DNA of 64,000 nt from Coraliomargarita sp. (GCA_024638885.1 JAHEJL010000001.1:459001-523000), one strand, 5' to 3'. Positions 41,694 through 50,850 are shown, numbered from the stretch's first letter. The notes: generated by a model not told the origin, from the letters alone. Numbers and translations: made by a program.

Positions 41694-42796
41694 ACGTCCC
41701 CTTCCTCGATCTCAAGGCGGTCAACGCCCGGCATGCCGCGGACCTGAAGGCCGCGGCCGCCCGCGTGATCGACTCGGGCTGGTATGTCCTTGGCGAAGAG
41801 GTGAAGGCCTTCGAGGCGGAGTTCGCCGCCTGGGTCGGCTCGCCGCACTGTGTCGGGACCTCCGACGGACTCTCGGCGCTCATCCTCGCCCTGCGCGGCT
41901 GGAAGGAGCTCGGCCTGCTCAAGGAGGGCGACGCCGTCGCGGTTCCCGCCAATACCTACGTCGCCTCGGTCCTTGCGATCACCGAGAACCGCCTGCGCCC
42001 CGTGCTCGTCGAGCCGGATGAGGCCACGTTCAACCTTTCGGCAGCCAAGCTTTCGGCCGCGCTGACGCCAGACGTGAAGGCCGTTCTCGCCGTGCACCTC
42101 TACGGCCAGCTCGCCGACATGCCGGACATCGCCAAGCTGTGCCGCGAGCGCGGGCTGCTCCTGCTTGAAGATGCCGCGCAGGCGCATGGCGCCCAGGTCG
42201 ACGGACGCAAGGCCGGCGCCTGGGGCGATGCGGCCGCGTTCAGTTTCTACCCGGGCAAGAACCTCGGCGCCCTAGGCGACGCCGGCGCGCTCACTTGTCG
42301 AGATGCCAAGCTGGCCGAGATGGTCCGCGCGCTCCGCAACTACGGCTCGCACGTGAAGTATCAGAATCTCGTCCAAGGCCCGAACGACCGCCTCGACGAA
42401 CTGCAAGCCGCGTTGTTGCGCGTGAAGCTCCCGCACCTCGACGCCGACAATGCGCGCCGCCGCGAGATCGCCCAGCGTTACCGCCGCGAGCTCCGGAATC
42501 CCCGGGTCCGCCTCCCGTCCGTGCAGGCCGATGAAGCGTCCCACGTCTGGCACCTTTTCGTGGTCCGGGTCGCCGATCGCCCCGCCTTCCAGCAACGCCT
42601 GCTCGACAGGGGCGTGCACACCGCGATCCATTACCCGATCGCCCCGCACCAGCAGGCAGCCTACGCCCAGGAGCTCGGGCAGCTGAGCCTGCCGTTGACC
42701 GAAGCGCTCCACCGCGAAGTCGTCTCGTTGCCGATCAGCCCCGTGCTTAACGACGAGCAGGTCGCGCACGTGATCGCCGTCGTCAATCAGGCCTGA
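41690..42796 (+). CDS. dTDP-3-amino-3,6-dideoxyhexose aminotransferase (FdtB/QdtB-like)
   Basis: This 368-residue DegT-family PLP enzyme overlaps the fusion gene by ATGA. It has '[20 protein letters not shown]', '[16 protein letters not shown]', '[12 protein letters not shown]' and PLP Lys190 in [14 protein letters not shown]. It best fits the FdtB/QdtB 3-aminotransferases. It should give dTDP-3-amino-3,6-dideoxy-D-galactose or -glucose from the ketoisomerase product, as the substrate of the fusion protein. The pathway rfbA, rfbB, ketoisomerase, aminotransferase, formyltransferase is therefore complete. A REP-like hairpin element follows. Confidence 0.9.
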   Translation: MNVPFLDLKAVNARHAADLKAAAARVIDSGWYVLGEEVKAFEAEFAAWVGSPHCVGTSDGLSALILALRGWKELGLLKEGDAVAVPANTYVASVLAITENRLRPVLVEPDEATFNLSAAKLSAALTPDVKAVLAVHLYGQLADMPDIAKLCRERGLLLLEDAAQAHGAQVDGRKAGAWGDAAAFSFYPGKNLGALGDAGALTCRDAKLAEMVRALRNYGSHVKYQNLVQGPNDRLDELQAALLRVKLPHLDADNARRREIAQRYRRELRNPRVRLPSVQADEASHVWHLFVVRVADRPAFQQRLLDRGVHTAIHYPIAPHQQAAYAQELGQLSLPLTEALHREVVSLPISPVLNDEQVAHVIAVVNQA

Positions 42797-42836
42797 GCCC
42801 TCATGGTCGGACCGTTCGCCGCATGGTAAACGCAGG

Positions 42837-42898
42837 GTAGGGGCGAGGCTACGCCGCGCCCTTTCATCAAGCAGGGCATGACATAGTCCTGCCCCTAC
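42837..42898. repeat. Family D-like compact double hairpin
   Basis: GTAG...CTAC element with hairpins GGGCGAGGCTACGCCGCGCC (stem interrupted by A and G bulges) and GCAGGGCATGACATAGTCCT GC. Stem sequences are unlike other D copies but the bounding tetranucleotides are the same. The rest of the 169-bp gap has no gene. Confidence 0.65.
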
Positions 42899-42965
42899 CT
42901 GCGGCCACCGTCCGGCGGCCGAGAACAGCTCAATCGACCCTTTGGTCTACCCATCCTCTCGTTAG

Positions 42966-44180
42966 ATGCCTCCCTCCGCCGTCATCTGCTTCGCCGGTCC
43001 GCGCGACCGTTATCAGTCCGCCTTGGCCTTGCAGGAGAACCACGCCTTGGAGGCCTTGGTCACCGAGGCGTATTTCTCGAAATTCTGGGCGGAGACCGGC
43101 TTGTTCGGGAAGAATTTCCACCGCTTCGCCAAGGTCCGTCACCATCCGGAGATCCCGGCGACCAAGGCCGTACGTTCGCTGCCCGCTTTCGTGCAGACCT
43201 TGCAGGCGCGCTTCAACCGTCGCAAGGATTCGCCCCACTTCGCCGCCGCGGACCGGCTGCTGAGCGAACAAGCCGGGGCGGTCGCCCTCGCGCGCCGCGC
43301 GCCGCTCATCGCCTACAGCTATTACGCCGACGCGGCTTTCCGGAAGCTGGAAGGCGCCGGCCTGTCCCGGATCCTGTTCCAGGTCCACCCTAACGGGAAA
43401 TACCTAAGGGAACTCTTTCAGGCGGAGATCGAGAAAGTCCCTGAAGCGAAGGCCTCACTGATGGAAGAGACGGAGATGTCGCCCCTCTTCGCGCACAACG
43501 ACGAGACCTTCGCCCGGGCCGACGCCGTCATCTGCGCGAGCTCGTTCACGCGGCGCTCGTTGGCCGCGGCCGGCTCCCGGGCGCCCGCGCATGTCGTCGG
43601 CTACGGCGTCGACCTCGACCTCTTCTCCGCGCGCGCCGTCGCGCCGTCCGCCCGACCGCTCACCGTGGGTTTCGTCGGCGCGCTTTCGCAGCGCAAGGGC
43701 GCCCGCTATCTCCTCGGCGCCCTGGCCGCCCTGCCGAAAGGCGCGGCCAAGCTCGTCCTCTACACGCGCGCGCCCGTCGACCGCGACCTTCTCCGCGGCT
43801 ACGAAGACGTCGACCTCGAGATCCGCGCCGGCCTCTCCGACGCCGCCTTGTCGGCGGACCTGAAGCAGTGCGATCTCGTCGCCCTGCCTTCGATCGCCGA
43901 AGGCTTCGGCCTCGTCATCCTCGAAGCCATGGCCTGCGGCGTGCCCGTGCTCTGCACCACCAGCACCGGCGGCGCTGATTTCATCCAGCACCGGCAGAAC
44001 GGCCTGCTCATCGCCCCCGGTAGCCAAGCCGCGATCGAGCAGGAACTCGTCTGGGCGCTCACGCATCGAGATGAGCTCTTTCAGATGGGCCAAGCAGCCC
44101 GCCGCGAGGCCGAGCGTCACACCTGGGCCGAATACCGCCGCAAGTTCTTCGCCGCCTACGTCGCCTCTCTCCCCGCCTAA
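42966..44180 (+). CDS. Glycosyltransferase family 4
   Basis: This 404-residue GT-B enzyme has an N-terminal region with 'GPRDRYQSALALQENHALE', 'ARRAPLIAYSYYADAAFR' and 'DAVICASSFTRRSLAAAGS'. Its donor domain has 'VVGYGVDLDLFSARA', 'VGFVGALSQRKGARYLLGAL' and EGFGLVILEAMACGVPVLC. It is typical of bacterial GT4 retaining transferases. The acceptor and sugar cannot be read. No membrane segment. Followed by a 121-bp gap with one hairpin (44196-44221). Confidence 0.88.
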   Translation: MPPSAVICFAGPRDRYQSALALQENHALEALVTEAYFSKFWAETGLFGKNFHRFAKVRHHPEIPATKAVRSLPAFVQTLQARFNRRKDSPHFAAADRLLSEQAGAVALARRAPLIAYSYYADAAFRKLEGAGLSRILFQVHPNGKYLRELFQAEIEKVPEAKASLMEETEMSPLFAHNDETFARADAVICASSFTRRSLAAAGSRAPAHVVGYGVDLDLFSARAVAPSARPLTVGFVGALSQRKGARYLLGALAALPKGAAKLVLYTRAPVDRDLLRGYEDVDLEIRAGLSDAALSADLKQCDLVALPSIAEGFGLVILEAMACGVPVLCTTSTGGADFIQHRQNGLLIAPGSQAAIEQELVWALTHRDELFQMGQAARREAERHTWAEYRRKFFAAYVASLPA

Positions 44181-44195
44181 CCTCCTTCTGCTTTC

Positions 44196-44221
44196 GTGAT
44201 CTCTGCTTCGCAGCAGATCAC
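44196..44221. other. GTGATCT hairpin
   Basis: GTGATCTCTGC-TTC-GCAGCAGATCAC folds with arms GTGATCT/AGATCAC plus CTGC/GCAG and a one-base bulge. No T-run follows, so it is not an intrinsic terminator. It lies between the glycosyltransferase and the Wzx gene and might be another small palindrome. Confidence 0.4.
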
Positions 44222-44301
44222 CATGCCAGCAGACCCCCGTCAGCGATGGCGCGCCCCTCCGCCAACCGCTTGCCGCTAACCGCCGACACCTTCCCTTAAC
44301 C

Positions 44302-45708
44302 ATGCCCTTCGCCCGTATCCTCCGCTCCAGCGCCCTCATGGGCGGAGCTCAGGTCGTCGTCCTGGCGGCGGGCTTCGTCCGGGCCAAGGCGATCGCGTTG
44401 ATCCTGGGTGCCTCCGGGGTCGGCCTCATCGGCATCTTCAACGCTTTCAGCGGCAACGTCTCCTCTCTCGCCGGCTGGGGTCTGGGTACTTCGGGCGTCC
44501 GTCTCATCGCCGGGGCGGATGCGGACGCGAAGCCGGCCAAGGTGGCGGCCGTCCGTCGCATGGGTTGGACGCTCAGCCTGCTCGGCCTTACGCTGGGCCT
44601 GCTCGTCTTCTGGCCGACCGCCCGGCTGACCTTCGTCTCTTCGGAGTATGCGACCGAGATGGCCATCGTGGCGCTCGCGGTGCCCTGCCTGATCGCCTCT
44701 TCGGCTTGGTCGGCCATCCTGCAGGCTTCGGGCAAGATCAGCTCATTGGCCAAGGTGCAGATCGCGGGGGCGCTGACCGGCCTGTTGCTCGGGCTGCCGG
44801 CGATCTACTTCTGGGGGACGCTCGGCATCGCGCTCAGCATCCTGCTCGCCGCGGCCGTGCCGGCGTTCGTTCTCTGGCGCACGGCCCGTTCCGAGACCGC
44901 GGCGGATTCGCTCGCGCCGGTCGACGGCGCCGACCTTCGTCAGCTCGTCACGCTTGGCGGCGCCTTGATGGTCGTCGGCTGGCTCGGCCAGCTATCGGCC
45001 TACGTCGTGCGCCTCGCCATCGTCCGCCAGGAGGGATTGGACGCCGCGGGCTACTATCAGGCCGCTTACGCCATCTCCGGCAGCCTCCCCGGCTTCATCT
45101 TCGCCGCCATGGGCGCCGACTTCCTGCCGCGCGTCGCCGCCGCGAAAGATGAGCGCGAGGCCAAGGCTACCACCGAACACCAGATCCAGGCCGGCCTGCT
45201 CATGGGCACGCCGCTGATCGTCGTGCTCCTCTCCTTGGGAGACTGGTGCGTCCGGTTGCTTTATGCCGACGGCTTCGCGGCCGCCTTGCCGCTGCTGAAT
45301 TGGATGACCTGGGGCGTCTTCTTGCGGCTCCTCGCTTGGCCGTTGGCTTATTGGCTGCTCGCGCGTGGTTCGAACCGCACGATGATCGTCATCGAGGGGG
45401 TCTCCGCCGTGCTCATGACCGTGCTCGCGGTGGCGCTGCTCGGATCGTTCGGCCTCGTCGGCTGCGCGATGGGCTTCGCCTTCGGCCAAGGGCTCTACGC
45501 GCTCCTGCTGATCCTCGTCGCGCGTCGACGCTCCGGCGCCTGGATCGGCTGGTCCACCTTGGGCTGGGCCGCGCTCTGCGTGGGCATCTGCCTGGCCGCG
45601 CAAGCCTTCGCCTCGCAGCGCCCGTCGGGCGTCTGGGCCTTCGTCCCCGCCGGGCTGTCCGTCGTGACGGCCGGCGGCCTCTACCTCCGCTTGCTTCGTC
45701 GCCCATGA
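44302..45708 (+). CDS. Wzx-type oligosaccharide flippase (MOP superfamily)
   Basis: This 468-residue protein has about 12-14 membrane helices, such as LMGGAQVVVLAAGFVRAKAI, LLGLTLGLLVFWPTARLTFV and LMGTPLIVVLLSLGDWCVRL. 'ILGASGVGLIGIFNAFSGNV' near the N-terminus is a common polysaccharide-exporter motif. It should flip undecaprenyl-PP-linked repeat units to the periplasm for the polymerase. The stop overlaps the next start (ATGA). The gene sits in the right half of the cluster after the dTDP-sugar genes, as in many O-antigen loci. Confidence 0.9.
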   Translation: MPFARILRSSALMGGAQVVVLAAGFVRAKAIALILGASGVGLIGIFNAFSGNVSSLAGWGLGTSGVRLIAGADADAKPAKVAAVRRMGWTLSLLGLTLGLLVFWPTARLTFVSSEYATEMAIVALAVPCLIASSAWSAILQASGKISSLAKVQIAGALTGLLLGLPAIYFWGTLGIALSILLAAAVPAFVLWRTARSETAADSLAPVDGADLRQLVTLGGALMVVGWLGQLSAYVVRLAIVRQEGLDAAGYYQAAYAISGSLPGFIFAAMGADFLPRVAAAKDEREAKATTEHQIQAGLLMGTPLIVVLLSLGDWCVRLLYADGFAAALPLLNWMTWGVFLRLLAWPLAYWLLARGSNRTMIVIEGVSAVLMTVLAVALLGSFGLVGCAMGFAFGQGLYALLLILVARRRSGAWIGWSTLGWAALCVGICLAAQAFASQRPSGVWAFVPAGLSVVTAGGLYLRLLRRP

Positions 45709-46931
45709 CTCGCCGCCTCTTGGTGATCGCGCCCGGACGCCAAGCCGGGGGAGCCAATCTTCTGCTGTCCAGGACGGCCCTACGCCTGGCCCGCCGGCAC
45801 GGCTTCCGGCTTTCGTTGGTCGATTTCGAGGACGGCGCTACGCGTGGCGCCTGGCAGGCGGAAGGCATAGCGTTCGAATTCAGCCGCTATGACGTCGGCG
45901 TAGATATCGACATCGGCGGAGCCGACACCGTCTTGGTGAGCCTGCTGGGAGCGAAGCTCTTCCCTGTCAGGCTCAAGGGTGACCTGCGCGCCAAGCTGTT
46001 GGCCTGGTGCACGGCACCGCAGGATCCCTTCAAGTTCCTCCCGCCGGCCTACTTCTTCAACGGCTGTCACTGGTCTACCAAGCGCAACGTCGCCCGCTGG
46101 CTGTTCGCCGCGCATCGGAAGCGGATCGGCAGGTTCTTGGCGGAAGGCGCTCGCCGAGGCGGCGTCATCTTCATGGACAGCCATTGTCATGAGGTGAACG
46201 AGTCTCTGTTCGGTCCTGGTATCCCGCCGGCGATCGTGCCCATTTGCACCGGCCTCCCGGAGCATGCCGCGCGTTCCGCTGCACCGGGATCCGGCAAGGC
46301 CTACTGGGTCGGCCGCATCACGGATTTCAAGACGGAGGCTTTCGTGGCGATGACCGAAGCCATCTTGCGCGCGGGAGGCCCGATCAAGGAAGTCGTGGTC
46401 ATCGGCGACGGCGACGGCCTCGCGTCCGCCCAAGCCAGGCTGGCCGGATTGCCGGTCCGTTGGCTGGGCTATGTCACCCCGGCGGCATTGGACGCCGAAC
46501 TGCGCGAGCATGCCGATCTCGTCTTCGGGCATGCGACCGCCTTGCTCGAGGCGGCGAAACTGGGAATCCCCTCGTTGCTGGTCGACGGCACTTACGAACG
46601 TCTCGCCCCGCAGGACCTCAAGGCAGAGTGGCTGCACCGCTGTCCGCCTGGCTATGTCGTAAAAATCGCCGCGGCGAACGAGCTCTTCGGCCGTCCGGTC
46701 GGCGATTGCCTCGCCGAGCTGCGTACGGACGCCGCGGCCATCGCCGCCGCCGACCATCAGCGCTGGGCGCAGCAACACCACCCCGACGTCGTGGCCGATC
46801 GGCTCGCTGAGGTGATTCTCCGGGGAGACTACACCTGCGCCGACTTCCTCGCATCCGGGGCGGCCCAGCCCGGCTTCGTCGGCGCCTTCCTGGATTGGGC
46901 CAAGCGGAGCGTCTTCCGCCGCCGATACTGA
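45705..46931 (+). CDS. Glycosyltransferase-like protein (GT-B, unclassified)
   Basis: This 408-residue protein starts at ATG 45705, coupled to Wzx. Features are 'LVIAPGRQAGGANLLLSRTA' at the N-terminus, 'KAYWVGRITDFKTEAFVAMT', 'VVVIGDGDGLASAQARLAG' and 'ADLVFGHATALLEAAKLGIPSL'. These resemble the C-terminal nucleotide-sugar domain of GT4 enzymes, but the first half is not recognisable as a family. It has two unusual His/Cys-containing stretches ('WCTAPQDPFKF', 'FNGCHWSTKR'). It may be a transferase or a sugar-modifying protein. Followed by an FkbM methyltransferase after 2 bp. Confidence 0.7.
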   Translation: MTRRLLVIAPGRQAGGANLLLSRTALRLARRHGFRLSLVDFEDGATRGAWQAEGIAFEFSRYDVGVDIDIGGADTVLVSLLGAKLFPVRLKGDLRAKLLAWCTAPQDPFKFLPPAYFFNGCHWSTKRNVARWLFAAHRKRIGRFLAEGARRGGVIFMDSHCHEVNESLFGPGIPPAIVPICTGLPEHAARSAAPGSGKAYWVGRITDFKTEAFVAMTEAILRAGGPIKEVVVIGDGDGLASAQARLAGLPVRWLGYVTPAALDAELREHADLVFGHATALLEAAKLGIPSLLVDGTYERLAPQDLKAEWLHRCPPGYVVKIAAANELFGRPVGDCLAELRTDAAAIAAADHQRWAQQHHPDVVADRLAEVILRGDYTCADFLASGAAQPGFVGAFLDWAKRSVFRRRY

Positions 46932-46933
46932 CC

Positions 46934-47698
46934 ATGAAACGCATTGTCCGCGCCTTGCTGCCGATGTGGGCGTACCGTCGGCTCGCCCGTCTCTATGCCT
47001 ACGCCTTGGCTTGGAGGGAAGGGCCCGCGCTGCTTTGGGCGATGGCGTTCGGGACCGGCGAGCGTACCCATCGGTTCCGCACGCTGGCCGAGCCCTTCAC
47101 CTTCCGGCTGACTTCGGAAGACAACAACGTCGTCTTCGGCAATATCATCAAAGGCGAAGTCCTGGCCGGCCCGTTGCCGACCGACCCTCGGTTCATCGTC
47201 GATGCCGGCGGTTACATCGGAGACAGCGCCGCGGTGTTCCTGAGCCGATACCCTCGGGCGCACTGCGTCGTGCTCGAGCCCGGGAAGGCGCACGCCTGGG
47301 CCGAGCGCAACCTCGCCCGTTACGGCGACCGGGCCACCTTGCACCAGGCCGCGCTGATGGGGTCCGCGGGTTTCTGTCGCGTCCACGAGGCGGACACCGG
47401 GACGGAAGCGCACGTCGACGATGCCGGCTCCGTCAAGGCCGTCACGCTGCCGGAAATCATCGCCGCCAGCCCGCATGGCCGCATCGATATCCTGAAGATA
47501 GATATCGAAGGCGCGGAGCTGGATCTTTTCCGCACGGCCCAGGCTTGGCTGGCGTTTGTCGACTGCATCACCATCGAGCTGCACGGCGACCGCGCGAAGG
47601 TGGAAATCCCCGATACCTTGCGGGCCGCCGGCTTCAGCCTGAGCCAGCACGGGTCGTTGACCGTCGCCGTCCGTTCGCCGGCACCGCCCAAACCATGA
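46934..47698 (+). CDS. FkbM family methyltransferase
   Basis: This 254-residue protein starts at ATG 46934. It has FVPQ-like 'FIVDAGGYIGDSAAVFLSRY' (SAM motif I), 'VLEPGKAHAWAERNL', 'LHQAALMGSAG' and C-terminal 'IDILKIDIEGAELDLFR' (motif of FkbM enzymes). Family members O-methylate sugars and similar hydroxyls. Here it probably methylates a residue of the polysaccharide, perhaps as a chain cap. It overlaps the next glycosyltransferase start (ATGA at 47695). The N-terminus is basic and amphipathic. Confidence 0.9.
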   Translation: MKRIVRALLPMWAYRRLARLYAYALAWREGPALLWAMAFGTGERTHRFRTLAEPFTFRLTSEDNNVVFGNIIKGEVLAGPLPTDPRFIVDAGGYIGDSAAVFLSRYPRAHCVVLEPGKAHAWAERNLARYGDRATLHQAALMGSAGFCRVHEADTGTEAHVDDAGSVKAVTLPEIIAASPHGRIDILKIDIEGAELDLFRTAQAWLAFVDCITIELHGDRAKVEIPDTLRAAGFSLSQHGSLTVAVRSPAPPKP

Positions 47699-48825
47699 GC
47701 CTCGTCGTCCTCACCAACATCCCGACTCCTTACCGTACGGCGTTCTTCGACGCCTTGGCGGAAGCGGCGTCGCGGGCGGGCAAGCGCTTCCACGTCCTGT
47801 ATTGCGCGAAGACGGAACCGGGTCGCCACTGGCCATATGACCCGGCGAAGATGCGCCATGCCCACACGGTGCTCCGGGGCTTCCATCCTTCGCTCGCCGG
47901 CGTCCACGCGCATCTCAACCCCGGCGTGCTCGCCGAGCTGAACCTGCTGAAACCCGACACGCTGATCATCGCGGGCGCCTGGAACACCCCGACGATGCTC
48001 GTCGCCGGCCTGAATATCTACTCGCCGCATCCCCGGCGCTTCTTCTGGAGCGAGGGTCATGCCGACGCGGTCTTGCATAAGGGCGGGCTCGTCGCGTGGC
48101 TCCGTCGGCGGATGTATCGGACGTTCGACGGCTTCGCGGTGCCCAACGTCAAGAGCGCCGAGTGGGCCCAGGCTCAGGCGGGCGGTCCGCGCACGGTGGT
48201 CACTTTGCCCAACGCGATCGACGTGAAGGCCTTCGCCCGTACTTCCGGAAGCGCCCGTGCCGAATCGCGTCGCGCGCTCGGACTCGAAGGAGAGGGCAGG
48301 GTGCTCGTCCAGGTGTCCGCCCTCACCGATCGCAAGGGCGTCCTCGAACTGGCCAAGGCTTTCTTGGCGCTCCCGCCCTGCGACCGTCCGCAGGCAAAGC
48401 TGCTCTTCGTCGGCGACGGCGACCGCCGAGCCGAACTCGAGGCGTTGGCGGCGAAATCGGAAGGTGCGATTCGCCTGCTCGGCCAGCTGCCTCCGGATGA
48501 AGTCCGTCGCGTGCTCTGGGCGGCTGACGCCTTCGTGCTGAACACGCGGCTCGATCCTAACCCGCTTTCGGCGATCGAGGCCGCGGCCGCAGGCCTGCCG
48601 ATCGTGCTGTCGGCCGCCGCCGGCAATGTGCAGGAAGTCGTCGAGGTACCGCAGACGGGCTTCGTCATCCGCGACCCCGCCGACACTTCGGAAGCGCTCC
48701 GTGCGGTGCTGAGCGCCAGCGATGCGCAGCTCGCCGAGATGGGCGCCCGCGCCGCTGAGCTGGCCCGTACGCAGTTCGATGCTCCGGCCGTCGCCCGTTC
48801 GTTGGTGCAGCAGCTATATCCCTGA
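47695..48825 (+). CDS. Glycosyltransferase family 4
   Basis: This 376-residue GT-B enzyme has an N-terminal 'LTNIPTPYRTAFFDALAEA' motif, common in polysaccharide GT4 proteins, and 'TLIIAGAWNTPTMLVAG'. Its donor domain has 'TLPNAIDVKAFAR', 'VSALTDRKGVLELAKAFLAL' and LDPNPLSAIEAAAAGLPIVL. It is preceded by the FkbM gene (overlap ATGA) and followed 22 bp later by a strong intrinsic terminator, so it is the last gene of the wzx-to-GT operon (44302-48825). Confidence 0.88.
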   Translation: MSLVVLTNIPTPYRTAFFDALAEAASRAGKRFHVLYCAKTEPGRHWPYDPAKMRHAHTVLRGFHPSLAGVHAHLNPGVLAELNLLKPDTLIIAGAWNTPTMLVAGLNIYSPHPRRFFWSEGHADAVLHKGGLVAWLRRRMYRTFDGFAVPNVKSAEWAQAQAGGPRTVVTLPNAIDVKAFARTSGSARAESRRALGLEGEGRVLVQVSALTDRKGVLELAKAFLALPPCDRPQAKLLFVGDGDRRAELEALAAKSEGAIRLLGQLPPDEVRRVLWAADAFVLNTRLDPNPLSAIEAAAAGLPIVLSAAAGNVQEVVEVPQTGFVIRDPADTSEALRAVLSASDAQLAEMGARAAELARTQFDAPAVARSLVQQLYP

Positions 48826-48847
48826 GCCATTCTCCATCGGTCCACCT

Positions 48848-48874
48848 AAGCCGCGCTTCTTGCGCGGCTTTTTT
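48848..48874 (+). terminator. Rho-independent terminator
   Basis: AAGCCGCGC-TTCTT-GCGCGGCTT followed by TTTT (six Ts in all): a perfect 9-bp GC-rich stem and a U-tract, 22 bp after the glycosyltransferase stop. It is the clearest intrinsic terminator in the window and marks the end of the Wzx operon. Confidence 0.92.
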
Positions 48875-48913
48875 GTGCCCATTTCCGGAGGCCGGGACGG
48901 GGAGGGTGGCCAT

Positions 48914-49112
48914 GGTCTTAGCTAAGGGCCCGTGACTTTGCGGCCTCGGTCTCGAACGGATGCGATGGCAATCGCATCCCTACCTGATGCCTCCTTTGTC
49001 CACGTGTCACCTTGCCAACCAGCCAGCTCTTCGGCCACTTCTGGTCAACTGAGCCTCTGGGCCTCCGAGCCTCTCCGGCGTCCCCATGTCCCCTTGCTCC
49101 CTCGCCCCCTTA
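48914..49112. repeat. Half family D, family B tail, family C right arm, family B tail
   Basis: The right half of a D element (TTAGCTAAGGGCCCGTGACT... hairpin GGATGCGAT-GGCA-ATCGCATCC, CTAC at 48983) is followed by three segments. They are a B arm (48994-49028), a C right arm (49040-49074, GGTCAACTGAGCCTCTGGGC) and a second B tail (49082-49112). The left halves are missing, apparently lost against the terminator. The 304-bp gap has no gene. Confidence 0.7.
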
Positions 49113-49129
49113 TCCCTTCAATCACCCCC

Positions 49130-50125
49130 ATGCTCCGTGCCCTCGCCGCCTTGCTCCTCTTCGCGCTGACGCTGCCTGCCGCCGATGTCTTCGAACAGCA
49201 GCGACGACTGGGCCGCGGCCTTAACCTCGGCAACTCGCTCGAGGCGCCGAAGGGCGCCACCTGGGGTCGTCCGATCGCCGAAGAGGATTTCCCGCGCATC
49301 AAGGCCGCCGGCTTCTCCTCGGTGCGCATCCCGGTGCGCTGGTCCGACTACGCCGCGAAGGATGCGCCCTATGCGATCGACCCCGCTTTCGCCGCGAAGG
49401 TCGAAGCGCTGGTCCGGTCCGCGCTCAAGGCCGAACTGCAGGTGGTCCTCAACGTGCATCACTTCGACGAGCTCGACCAGGATCCCGTCGGCCAACGCCC
49501 CCGCTTCGCCGCGATCTGGAAGCAGCTCGCGACCCGCTTCGCCGGCTTCCCTGATGCCCTCCAGTTCGAGCTGAGCAACGAACCCCACGGCAAGCACACC
49601 GCCGCCGAATGGAACGCGAACCTGCTCGTGGCCCTTCGCGAGCTCCGTCCGCAGCACCCCGAGCGGGCCGTCCACGTGGGCAGCGTGCAGTGGAACCAGA
49701 TCGCGATGCTCAAGGAGTTGCAGCTACCCAAGGAAGACCGTCACCTCATCGCGCACATCCATTATTATTCGCCGTTCCACTTCACGCATAAGAACGCCTC
49801 GTGGGTCAAAGGCTCCAAGGAATGGAAAGACGGCGACACCTGGGACGGCACCGAGGCCGAGCAGGCTGCGATCCGGAAGGACTTCGAGGTCGCCCGCGCC
49901 TGGGCCAAGGCCGAAGGCCGTCCGATCTTCCTCGGCGAGTTCGGCGCCTGCAGCACGAACCCCAATCTGCCCGCCCGCGTCCGTTGGACGCGCTTCGTCC
50001 GCGACACGGCCGAAGCCAGCGGCTTCACCTGGGCCTACTGGGAATACCAGGCCGGCTTCGGTGTCTGGGATCCCAAGGCCAAGGCCTGGCGCCCGGAACT
50101 CCTCGAGGCGTTGGTGGGAAAGTGA
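49130..50125 (+). CDS. Glycoside hydrolase family 5 (endoglucanase-like), secreted
   Basis: This 331-residue protein starts at ATG 49130. A signal peptide is clear (LRALAALLLFALTLPAADVF). GH5 features follow: RGLNLGNSLEAP, 'FSSVRIPVRWSDY', 'VVLNVHHFDELDQD', the acid/base Glu in FELSNEPHGK, 'HIHYYSPFHFTH' and the nucleophile Glu in IFLGEFGACS. It should hydrolyse a beta-linked glucan or mannan in the periplasm or outside. Next to a polysaccharide export locus, it may trim the glycan or clear mis-sited polymer. The upstream frame to 48932 runs through repeats and was not used. Confidence 0.9.
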   Translation: MLRALAALLLFALTLPAADVFEQQRRLGRGLNLGNSLEAPKGATWGRPIAEEDFPRIKAAGFSSVRIPVRWSDYAAKDAPYAIDPAFAAKVEALVRSALKAELQVVLNVHHFDELDQDPVGQRPRFAAIWKQLATRFAGFPDALQFELSNEPHGKHTAAEWNANLLVALRELRPQHPERAVHVGSVQWNQIAMLKELQLPKEDRHLIAHIHYYSPFHFTHKNASWVKGSKEWKDGDTWDGTEAEQAAIRKDFEVARAWAKAEGRPIFLGEFGACSTNPNLPARVRWTRFVRDTAEASGFTWAYWEYQAGFGVWDPKAKAWRPELLEALVGK

Positions 50126-50130
50126 AGGAG

Positions 50131-50843
50131 GAGAGGTCCGGAGGCCCAGAGGCTCGGCTGACCAGAGCGGTAAGTTAGCTGGCCGGTTGGCAAGGTGACA
50201 CGTTGACAAGGGATGCAGAAGCAGCGGCTCAGAACGGGGCATCGCTCAAGGGGGGCAGCATAGGGAGACCGGATGGTTTGCTCGGGTGCAAGGGTTCGAA
50301 GCATTCATTCCGGTCTCCGGTTTCCCTTTGAGCGGATTAATCCTTTAGCGTGGCTGGTAGGGCCGACCATCCTTGGTCGGCCGCACAAAAGGTAGGGACG
50401 TGATTGCCATCACGTCCGTTCGCCGGTGAGGGAGGGGAGCCATGGTCTTAGCTAAGTCCCGATGACTTGGCGGCTTCGGTCTCGAACGGATGCGATGGCA
50501 ATCGCATCCCTACCCAAGGCAGAGCCCCGGAGGACCAGAATGAGGTTGGGTCGACCATCCTTGGTCGGCCGCGGCCAAGCAGGGATGCTTGGCCCTACCC
50601 GAGGCAGCTAAGTCGTGACGCGGTCCCGACCCTGCCATGGAAGGTGGAAGCGGTGAGCTGCCGGGCGACGGATTACCGCCACCCATACCCGTAGCGCACC
50701 TCATCCATTCAGCCCTCAACACAGCCCTCAATTCAGTCCTCTATCTGGCGCCTCCCTTGCCCACATGCCTCTGGTCAACCGAGCCTCCGAGCCTCGGGGC
50801 CTCTTTCATGTCCCCTTGCCCCCGTGCCCACTTGCCCCCTAAC
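50131..50843. repeat. Repeat thicket: families C, B, A (copy 12), F, D, G nested
   Basis: Order: C left arm (50131-50168); B left arm (50171-50212); family A copy 12 (CTCAAGGGGGGCAGCATAGG... from 50244 to CCGGTCTCCGGTTTCCC, 50311-50333); REP hairpin GGCCGACCA-TCCT-TGGTCGGCC with GTAG foot (50357-50382); family D pair (50392-50513); second REP pair ending CTAC at 50598; a TCGTGACGCGGTCCCGACCC segment; family G units (50706-50743); C right arm (50768-50803); B tail (50809-50843). This 725-bp gap has no open frame resembling a protein. Confidence 0.75.
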
Positions 50844-50850
50844 TCCCCGC

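Noticed and set aside
45246..45704. N-terminal extension of the glycosyltransferase-like gene into the Wzx gene
   Set aside because: Overlaps Wzx in another frame with poor composition; ATG 45705 gives a typical coupled start.
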